23,859 nucleotides of DNA. Origin: a virus. Positions 18,701-23,859 of the stretch are shown here, piece after piece. The position numbers were made by a program, and so were the translations under genes. A model generated the notes under the pieces. The model searched no databases and had not been told where the DNA came from. It worked only from the letters and a program-made list of their open reading frames with translations. Each line of letters opens with the position of its first letter. The first letter of the stretch is position 1. The stretch spans positions 1-23,859 of IMG/VR virus record IMGVR_UViG_3300042887_000888. One strand, written 5' to 3'.

Positions 18701-19486
18701 TGGACGCATAGCATCCGTAATACCATATCCTGTTAGTGTAGTAGGATTTTCTCCTGATGTTACCCGGCCAGTGCCATCTACATTTACTTTAAAGTATGAT
18801 GTTACAGTGTCACCTAATAACGGTAACTGTGTATCTGTTATTTTGCCGATTAGTTTAGTGGTGTGTATATCCGGAATATCTGATTCCAGCAATGTATTTG
18901 ATGAGGATAGCACTAGGCCTTTGGCATCGTATGTAACCTTAATGCCTGTACCTGCAGTAATGCTTGTATTTTTTTGAATTGCGTCGGTTATGCCAAATCC
19001 TGCTAACGTGGTAGCTGTTTCACCACTTACAATGCGTCCATTAGCGTCAACATATACTTTATTATATGTATATGCGGTCGCACCAATAGTAGGCAATTGA
19101 GCAGCTGTTATCTGACCGGTTAATTTAGTAGTTGGTATGGCAGGAATATCATCTAATGATAGCGCAGTAGAACTTAGCACTAATCCTTTACTATCATATG
19201 TAATCTTGGTACCAGTACCAGCTACAATTGCAGTATTTTTAACTAATCCATCAGTAATACCGTACCCGGCTAATGTTGTTGGGGGTGGACTATACGGCTC
19301 AGTATCTAAACCGTATTGCCAAACGGTGCCATCGTATACGTATACACCTTTTTGACCGGTAGTCTGCCAAACAATCTCACCGACATCTAAATTTGTTAAA
19401 GCTGCTTTACCGCTTTCAGTAACAACCGGTAGAACAAGATTAGTAGTGACTGAACCTTCTAGGAACTGTAAACCATCTGTTAACAT
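12782..19486 (-). CDS. Giant long tail fibre with C-terminal S74 intramolecular chaperone
   Basis: 2234 residues, the largest complete gene here. Residues ~30-58 carry a GEIVWQTTGQKGVYVYDGTVW motif. The body is built from fibre repeats: seven TLAGYGITDA-type units (lambda Stf-like phage fibre repeat), many GTGIKVTYDAKGLVLSS, SKITSG...MLP and KVTVDKTGRVTAGEN-type units, three INGKTG segments, two KYPTQLAVKTYVDNRL segments and one AHTHLVSDIDGLSDALDAK segment. Such repeats form trimeric beta-rich shafts. The last 92 residues are a peptidase S74 chaperone: SDEQLKRNI, then HYGLIAQDVEKILPSLV and a coiled-coil-like end. Ser2143 and Lys2148 have the +5 spacing of the Ser-Lys dyad in endosialidase-type chaperones, so self-cleavage just before Ser2143 after trimer folding is expected. 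A GAGGAT ribosome binding site lies 7 bases before the ATG. It is the first gene of the fibre operon. It should recognise the host surface, but the receptor is unknown. Confidence 0.92.
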   Translation of the reverse strand: MLTDGLQFLEGSVTTNLVLPVVTESGKAALTNLDVGEIVWQTTGQKGVYVYDGTVWQYGLDTEPYSPPPTTLAGYGITDGLVKNTAIVAGTGTKITYDSKGLVLSSTALSLDDIPAIPTTKLTGQITAAQLPTIGATAYTYNKVYVDANGRIVSGETATTLAGFGITDAIQKNTSITAGTGIKVTYDAKGLVLSSSNTLLESDIPDIHTTKLIGKITDTQLPLLGDTVTSYFKVNVDGTGRVTSGENPTTLTGYGITDAMRPNTPITAGTGIKVSYDANGLVLSSSALVAADIPQLDAGIITSGRFSANFLPFIETLAVGNYTKVLVDKTGRVIAGENPTTLAGYGITDAMQANVPVSPGTSSKVEWDNKGLIIASYDLTASDIPDLDISKIKTGILNADMLPTTGVTPGSYYKVTTDNKGRITAGVDALAMTDIPGLIGELSGKAILSDITDAIDVIKDGVDSSADTFNKLYNLILSSNHEITVANTAARQTLNVSSLPTNIFVIDDGDGNWALYKALSLGLAIDANVVKLSDPDLLNTALGYTPEGTNNKDTDPTLFANSDIKYPSQKAVKAYADTKLAIPVAVTPGTGVKITYNQHGLVTGSSSLVASDFPEFDASKITSGVFAQELLPTVSVNTTSTYVKVKADEYGRVTAGVTALDATDIPSLDASKITTGRFTASMLPAVGASEHTYTKVEVDGSGRIVTGSNPTTLEGYGITDAMREPPSIVPATGIKITYDNRGLVVSSENSLALSDIPNLPLSKITSGVLETTMLPLSGVTAGRYKKVTVDRYGRVTAGEDTLDLTDITGLSDILATKVTVPMVQSAVDLAVTAIKNNVPTEGNNLNALYDLIRASQHEVTVTDITARNEYVVETLPTNIYVINDGDDKWALYRALFTDVQFENYQLVHTATIDDKFIKISDRDLMVLVEDGNAPESIINKSSNILLDGVEANNTKYPTQLAVKTYVDNRLSTISDTLTDVIHVSALPPNADILTNFLVLSNDERLTDNRPPLAHTHLVSDIDGLSDALDAKVPKGPGVTAGTAVKVTYNTEGLITGTSALTADDITEISASKITTGTLSLDRLPASVVRTDSNGMLPAGLIPAISLTGTLTPATVLDMQAITDAQIGTVAVIAATNETYVMSQAGWTLLNVPTDHVITINGKTGVIGKIIPEDTNDMFDNTKPAKPLLAARLPAFAGDITSVEGTNTLSLNTITGLDPAATYTAIQVNEKGIVVSGSTAGGMTQVDADQRYVKQVDLGAKNAANGYVGLNTNGYIDAAQLPFMTGDVTSANGSNSITLKTIVGLDTSLPFTSVNVDIKGRVISGTTNPVYNKVESDERFTNLTESGHKNAANGYAGLTVDSVLAAAQLPAFTGDVTSINGSNSIVLKTVPGLDTSATYTAIKVNSKGIVVSGTSSAGYTKEQIDSTFLAKADSGIKNAPNGYAGLNANSKIDAAYLPQLVINRQNVVTTLQARNELSATVGDIAIVLGTINKSYILAQPGPSDDNNWVELSASATVSQINGKTGSVTLTMADITGRLDVTQLPNLTTGDVILDPNVENQFALQDTGVNSLTVGEIDDYTLVTVNSKGLVIQGSKPTTAAELGILDILSTSRLPDNDDGTSKLVTVGMDGKINTSLIPAISVSQIFTFFETDASKDSIIAEGSPALTATQGAMAIVGGTAGATYILASSDPTVLEDWVQMQAPGGGGGSVISVNGQTGNVLTITYADIDLVSPSIVTAGTYNTVTVNEAGRVTAAQNTQYVTLNNGYLTTSILPALSGDLRSTAGSGSISLANSGVVAGTYRSVTVDAKGRVINATNPTTMAGYGITDVVNTSRLGAVGGVATLTSGGSLTTNQVPGFLGDVTNVPGSLNMVLSATGVAAGTYKSVTVDAKGRVIAANNPTTLAGYGITDSINVSKIDAVSGVAALSAERKISSDYLPLTGVTAGTYTSVTVDNKGRVSAGTNPEILLLSSIGAASGTAGLDADKHLTVAQIPIFTGGDVLSVGGTANLTLAPTGIEAGTYTSVTVDTKGRVISASSAAVAGTTANTYTGNQTAPAFISNVAQGTAPLQVTSTTLVSNLNVNYINNVKVEGVGTIGQVLTLDTPTTASWQESGAGSSSVAADPNTTAKRTTDGSLYATNFYSTSDEQLKRNIADLTKSFDVPSLVNSLAPKTFTFTADEGNNTHYGLIAQDVEKILPSLVSTVDGFKSVNYVEIISILLANIQQLNERVAMLEGK

Positions 19487-19493
19487 TTATTAT

Positions 19494-19570
19494 ATCCTCT
19501 ATACATTTTAATCCGGGCATTAACATAAGTTATGTTTAATTAACCAGTATTTATAAAATGTGTAGAGGAT
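19494..19570 (-). promoter_or_regulatory. Inverted repeat enclosing a late promoter and the fibre gene's ribosome binding site
   Basis: ATCCTCTATACATTTTA (19494-19510) and TAAAATGTGTAGAGGAT (19554-19570) are inverted copies pairing at 16 of 17 positions (one A·C mismatch in - strand RNA). The left arm contains the Shine-Dalgarno (AGAGGAT in RNA sense) of the 2234-residue fibre gene. The right arm ends at the late promoter core. A smaller palindrome, AACATAA-G-TTATGTT (19522-19536), lies in the loop. RNA reading through from the upstream gene would hold both arms and could fold over the ribosome binding site. RNA started at the late promoter would lack the upstream arm. No T run follows, so an intrinsic terminator is unlikely. 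Confidence 0.7.
19548..19555 (-). promoter_or_regulatory. T4-type late promoter of the fibre operon
   Basis: On the - strand the sequence is TATAAATA, the exact core of T4 late promoters, which are read by host RNA polymerase carrying the phage late sigma gp55 and coactivator gp33. It lies 62 bases before the fibre ATG in the only gap in this region; transcription would start near 19542. Several exact 8-mers are expected by chance in 24 kb of such AT-rich DNA, so the intergenic position is the main support. Confidence 0.65.
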
Positions 19571-19579
19571 TGATATAGC

Positions 19580-22500
19580 TTATGTCCCTTCGGCTACAAC
19601 ACCAGTATTATCATATAAGTAAAACTTATCATTTGCTGTTACTAGTCCAGTCCAGTTTTTAGATACCGGTAATGCTGATGCAGTCCAGGTAATACCGTCT
19701 GCGGAATATAACGAAACTGTGCTACCTGATACGGATGCAACAAATAAGTTTTTACCAAATATTAATTTGTTCCACGCTTGAGATTGCGGCAATGTTGCGG
19801 TTAACCAAGTAATACCATCAGTTGAGTAGTTTACTGCTGTGCTACCTGATGTAATAGTAACAAATCTACCATTACCAAACGCAATGTACGATGGTGCAGC
19901 CGCTAATGTACGTGTTGTCCATGTTGGTGCTGTAATCGTTCCACGTGAATATGCACAGTTCGTTGAATTAGTAATTATTACCCATGTACTATTACCGTAT
20001 GCGATACCTATCCAAGTACCACCTGGTAAACTAGTGCTAGCCCATGTTATAGCATCAGCTGAAGTATACATTAAAGTATTTGCAAAGTTAAATGTTGCAA
20101 AGTATCCACCACCGTATATCATATTAGTGTTAATACCGGTACCTCCAGCAACATTTGATGTTGCCCATGCCGCTCCACCGGTTGTACTATAACATAACAC
20201 TGTACCAGATACAATGACAAATCGATTATTACCATATACGATTTTTTGCCATGATTGTGTAGATGGTAGTGTACTTGCTACCCAGTTGTATCCGTCTGTT
20301 GAACTAACTACCGTGGAATTTGATGTGCCGATATATGGTGAGATGTATACCCCGTTCCCATACACTGGTGCAATATTGTTTGTTGCATTAACGATACCTT
20401 TAGTTACACGTTGCGCTGCAATGCGTGGACCATCACTTACGGTATAATAAACCCCATTATCTCGGAAATATCCAAACATTACAAATCCTGGCGGACCGTA
20501 TGCCATAGCATTCGTATACCATGTGGGGTTATTACGGCTTAAACTCACCCACGATACAAGATCAGTAGAGTATGCTGTATACGTGCTATTTCCACGATAT
20601 AATACTCTAAACTGACCACCACCGTATGCAATCACGTTAACAGTGTTAGGTGGCCCAGCTATTGTACTCCAGGTAACACCATCACGTGAAACATATAATT
20701 TATTATTATATGAACACGGCACGACAAATAAACCATTGCCAAATGCAATTGATATACATGTACTGTTTGTTGTAGGTGTTATAGCGGATGTGTTCCATGT
20801 GATACCATCAGCTGAATACGCAAACGTATCAGAGTTACCAACAGCAACAAACACTCCATTACCAAACGCAATACTTTGCCAGTATTGTGTAGTACTTGGC
20901 ATAGTAACTTCAGTCCAGGTAGTTCCATTCGTTGAATATGCAGTTTTTGATGTACCTACCGCAACGAATGTGTTGTTACCGTATGCAACACCAACCCAAT
21001 TTGCATTACTTGGCATAGTTGTACTAGTCCACGATAATCCATCCGTTGAATAACCTGCTGTTGCTGTGCCAGTGCCAACCGCAACACCATATGTATTACC
21101 GTAAACTGTGTACCAAGTAGACGCTGTAGGCATTGCGTAATTTGATATAACAGTCCAGCTGGTAAGGTTTGTTGATTTTGCAACTGCACCGGCTGCTCCG
21201 GTAATAATGTAGGTAGCATTAGCAGTATCGTATGCGATTCCACTCCATGTACCGGCAGGTAGTGTAAATTGAGTCCAGTCTGACATATTTCTACGAATAA
21301 GGTAGTTAGTAGAAGATACTGTACCAAACCCAAAGAATCCACCATTTGCAGATCGAATCGTCCATGTACCTGCTGGTAGCGACGCAGACCATGCCCAGTT
21401 TGTACCGTCAGTTGATGTAACCGACGCCTGTGCTGATGCAAAATACATCATTAATACAGTGTTCGTGTTATTTGAATGGAATGTTACTGTGCCGGTCATC
21501 GGTAAAGTTCTAGCAGTCCATGACGCGCCATAATTTGTAGATGTGTAATATTGTGTAGTCGATGTGGTGGCCGCTACCAGTCCCATACTACCACCAGCCT
21601 GTGAGTTAAACGTGTATCCACCTGACATAGTAGTGTTTAGTGAATCTGCTTGACCAGTAAAATTATAACTAACACCATATCCTGCAGATCCAATACATAC
21701 TACTGAGTTTACTATTGAAACCCAGTTAAATGAGCCACCTGAATATGAGTTATCTATATATTTCCAGGTAATACCATCTCTAGATATATTAGCAAATTGA
21801 TGCGAATTGTAATATGATGCGGTGGCTACAAAGTACCCGTATGTTGCATCATATTTTAAATCTGTAAACCCGTACGAAGATGTTCCTACACCAATACACG
21901 GACTCCACGCAACACCGTCGTAGCTATAGTATAAGTTAGCCATGTATGATGATGTATCTGCAGCAACAAACACCCCAGCACCGTATATGCATCGTGCATA
22001 TGTATTTGCAGTTGGTAATCCAGCGTTAAACCATTGGTATCCGTTTGTTGAGAATATCAACTTAGAAGAAGCATTTTCAACCGCAAGATACTTATCATTA
22101 AAATAGGAAACCCATGGTATTGTACTAGATCCAGTACCTGGTAGTAAAGTGTCCCGCCAGTAATTATTAGTCATCGCATTTGATGTGTCTGGCACAATCA
22201 TATCAACGTACCCATTACCAGCGGCATGTATTATTTTTGTGTTATCTGTAGTATTCCAAAGAGATGTTGTAGTGATAATATACGCATTGCGGTCGTAATT
22301 ATACAAGGATAATGGTAGTGAGCTCTGACCTGGATTATTTGCACGCCATATCCATCTAGAACCATCGGTTGAAATATAATAACCTGATATATCGGAGCGT
22401 GGTATTAGAATATACCATGAGTTAACATAGTGTAAAAACCAACCATTGGCTGAGTTTGTAAGCCCGGTGCTTACAGAGAAAGTATTATTGATTTTAACCC

Positions 22501-23859
22501 CAGCGTTGCTTAACGTGTAGCCATAACCGTTACTGATCTGTGAGTTATCAATCGCTGGATCAGGTACTGGTGAAATACCTGCGGTCCAACCTGTGCTATA
22601 TGGCGATGTCGGTCCACTACGTGCACCATCACTAGTGTAAAAATATCCACCGTAGTACCACGTAGACTTTGCACCATTCCCTGTATTATACTTACTAAAT
22701 GACGTCCATGACGCACCACCGTTTGTAGAATATGCACCGTTTGGTCCACTGTAATCATCAAACGACATCCATACACCGTTACCGTACGCTGGTGTACACC
22801 AGAATCCGACAGATGGCATGTTCATTGCTGACCATGTGATACCGTTTGATGAATATGCACCTAACTGATACCTGTTGTTGTGTGCCGAGTCTTTAGGTAC
22901 CAATATGTATTGCGATCCGTTGTATGCAATTTCACCCGCCCAGTAGCTGTTGGGTAGGGTCATTACGTTCCATGTAATCCCATCATTAGAATAACCACCT
23001 ACCGTACCACTGTAAGGTAGTACTCGATACACCCCACCAATATATGATATTTTAGTACCAACCACTGTACCAACATTCGTACATGCAGTCCATATTAAAC
23101 CATCGGTAGAATACCAATAACTACCACTGCTTTGTACCACAACATACTTATCACTACCTCGTACAATTGATGTAAATCCATTAAGCCCATATGGTGTATT
23201 TGCAATCCAGCTAATACCAGTACCTGCAGTAGACTTAGTTCCAACCCGACCTGGTACAGTGAATGTCGATGAATATCGTGATACACCTAGTGTTATTCTA
23301 AAATCATCGAGGTACCCGGTACCTGTATAATTTGCGGTACCTGGCATATTACTAAAGATACTCATCATTGTAGCTAACGAATAATCAGTTGAATCAGTTA
23401 CACTACCTTGCGTAGCGCCATCCACAAACGCTTGAACTGTTCCGTTATTTCGAGCTACAGCAATATGAGTCCATGTATTTAAATTAACGGTAGATGTACC
23501 TGTTAAATATGGTGCAGATCCCATCTTTCCAACTACTAACTTGTTACCTACGATACCAATATATGGATAACCTGTAACCATATTTGATAGTATATACGTA
23601 CCTGAGGTGCCGTGCGCAGTAATATACACCCAACAATCTACAGTAAAGTTAGTAGATGAGAAGCGTAATGTGTCGCTAGCTGGTATGTTAATATACGAAC
23701 TACCGTTAAAGTAAGTACTACCTGTGCCCCACTTATTTGCACCAATAGATGCAACAGCACCAGTTGATAATAGCAATCTTTTGTAATTACTTAAATCTGT
23801 TGGCTGTGTAGCATTTGGCACAATATCACTATTCAGCAATAGCGCTACATACGACCAGA
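19580..23859 (-). CDS. Giant adhesin, LamG-like domain plus Asp-box-like beta-propeller repeats; N-terminus missing
   Basis: The frame is open to the right edge (reading WSYVALLLNSD into the window), so the start lies outside; the TTG at 23839 is internal. About 1425 residues are visible. The first ~200 form a concanavalin/laminin G-like domain: YFNGSSYINIPASDTLRFSS, FTVDCWVYI, NTWTHIAVARNNGTVQAFVD and YLDDFRI. The rest holds about 23 repeats of ~45 residues with an Asp-box-like loop (YSTDGITW, YSADGITW, STNGGASW) followed by a W-x-x-I-A-Y-G-N-G-x-F-V-A-V strand. This is the pattern of BNR/sialidase-like propellers, enough for about three seven-bladed rings. No catalytic sialidase residues were identified, so binding rather than cleavage is likelier. 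It lies directly upstream of the long fibre gene on the same strand and is probably a virion adhesin (inference). Confidence 0.85.
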   Translation of the reverse strand, partial: WSYVALLLNSDIVPNATQPTDLSNYKRLLLSTGAVASIGANKWGTGSTYFNGSSYINIPASDTLRFSSTNFTVDCWVYITAHGTSGTYILSNMVTGYPYIGIVGNKLVVGKMGSAPYLTGTSTVNLNTWTHIAVARNNGTVQAFVDGATQGSVTDSTDYSLATMMSIFSNMPGTANYTGTGYLDDFRITLGVSRYSSTFTVPGRVGTKSTAGTGISWIANTPYGLNGFTSIVRGSDKYVVVQSSGSYWYSTDGLIWTACTNVGTVVGTKISYIGGVYRVLPYSGTVGGYSNDGITWNVMTLPNSYWAGEIAYNGSQYILVPKDSAHNNRYQLGAYSSNGITWSAMNMPSVGFWCTPAYGNGVWMSFDDYSGPNGAYSTNGGASWTSFSKYNTGNGAKSTWYYGGYFYTSDGARSGPTSPYSTGWTAGISPVPDPAIDNSQISNGYGYTLSNAGVKINNTFSVSTGLTNSANGWFLHYVNSWYILIPRSDISGYYISTDGSRWIWRANNPGQSSLPLSLYNYDRNAYIITTTSLWNTTDNTKIIHAAGNGYVDMIVPDTSNAMTNNYWRDTLLPGTGSSTIPWVSYFNDKYLAVENASSKLIFSTNGYQWFNAGLPTANTYARCIYGAGVFVAADTSSYMANLYYSYDGVAWSPCIGVGTSSYGFTDLKYDATYGYFVATASYYNSHQFANISRDGITWKYIDNSYSGGSFNWVSIVNSVVCIGSAGYGVSYNFTGQADSLNTTMSGGYTFNSQAGGSMGLVAATTSTTQYYTSTNYGASWTARTLPMTGTVTFHSNNTNTVLMMYFASAQASVTSTDGTNWAWSASLPAGTWTIRSANGGFFGFGTVSSTNYLIRRNMSDWTQFTLPAGTWSGIAYDTANATYIITGAAGAVAKSTNLTSWTVISNYAMPTASTWYTVYGNTYGVAVGTGTATAGYSTDGLSWTSTTMPSNANWVGVAYGNNTFVAVGTSKTAYSTNGTTWTEVTMPSTTQYWQSIAFGNGVFVAVGNSDTFAYSADGITWNTSAITPTTNSTCISIAFGNGLFVVPCSYNNKLYVSRDGVTWSTIAGPPNTVNVIAYGGGQFRVLYRGNSTYTAYSTDLVSWVSLSRNNPTWYTNAMAYGPPGFVMFGYFRDNGVYYTVSDGPRIAAQRVTKGIVNATNNIAPVYGNGVYISPYIGTSNSTVVSSTDGYNWVASTLPSTQSWQKIVYGNNRFVIVSGTVLCYSTTGGAAWATSNVAGGTGINTNMIYGGGYFATFNFANTLMYTSADAITWASTSLPGGTWIGIAYGNSTWVIITNSTNCAYSRGTITAPTWTTRTLAAAPSYIAFGNGRFVTITSGSTAVNYSTDGITWLTATLPQSQAWNKLIFGKNLFVASVSGSTVSLYSADGITWTASALPVSKNWTGLVTANDKFYLYDNTGVVAEGT

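Noticed and set aside
19494-19570. Intrinsic terminator for the adhesin gene
   Set aside because: The hairpin is followed on the - strand by AUAAUAAAUG rather than a U run, and its 3' arm carries a ribosome binding site, so a regulatory role fits better.

Overview
The window is almost certainly part of the genome of a contractile-tailed (myovirus-type) bacteriophage related to the T4-like superfamily, very possibly a large-genome one. Its left end carries the recognisable order of T4 head-tail joining genes: gp13-like neck, gp14-like neck and gp15-like tail completion protein. A gp18-like tail sheath gene lies next to them but converges on them. Almost all the rest encodes giant modular fibre and adhesin proteins. 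The DNA is AT-rich, coding density is very high, and only four intergenic gaps of about 40 to 110 bp exist. No tRNA, transposase, CRISPR array or metabolic gene is visible. The host cannot be named from this sequence.

Layout: (1) 3-1379, + strand: C-terminal 458 residues of the tail sheath protein, ending in a strong intrinsic terminator. (2) 1420-8542, - strand, one tight operon read right to left: a six-domain fibronectin type III (Fn3) protein, then a gp13-like neck protein fused to a large Trp-rich repeat region, a gp14-like neck protein with a discoidin-like insert, and the gp15-like protein. (3) 8543-8649: divergent promoter region. (4) 8650-9771, + strand: an isolated RCC1-type seven-bladed beta-propeller protein. 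(5) 9772-9868: convergent gap holding a nested hairpin. (6) 9869-19486, - strand, a fibre operon read right to left: a 2234-residue tail fibre with a C-terminal S74 self-cleaving chaperone, an RCC1 propeller, a DUF4376-like protein and a third RCC1 propeller. (7) 19487-19579: an intergenic region with an exact T4-type late promoter inside a long inverted repeat. (8) 19580 to the right edge, - strand: a partial protein of more than 1400 residues with a LamG-like domain followed by about 23 Asp-box-like propeller blades.

Working together, regions 1 and 2 build the tail and the head-tail junction, and regions 4 to 8 probably supply host-recognition or virion-surface proteins. Three points stand out. 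The 19494-19570 inverted repeat could hide the fibre gene's ribosome binding site on read-through RNA but not on RNA from the late promoter, as known for T4 e, soc and I-TevI. The neck proteins carry adhesin-like modules that their T4 counterparts lack. Four separate beta-propeller proteins are clustered around one long fibre.
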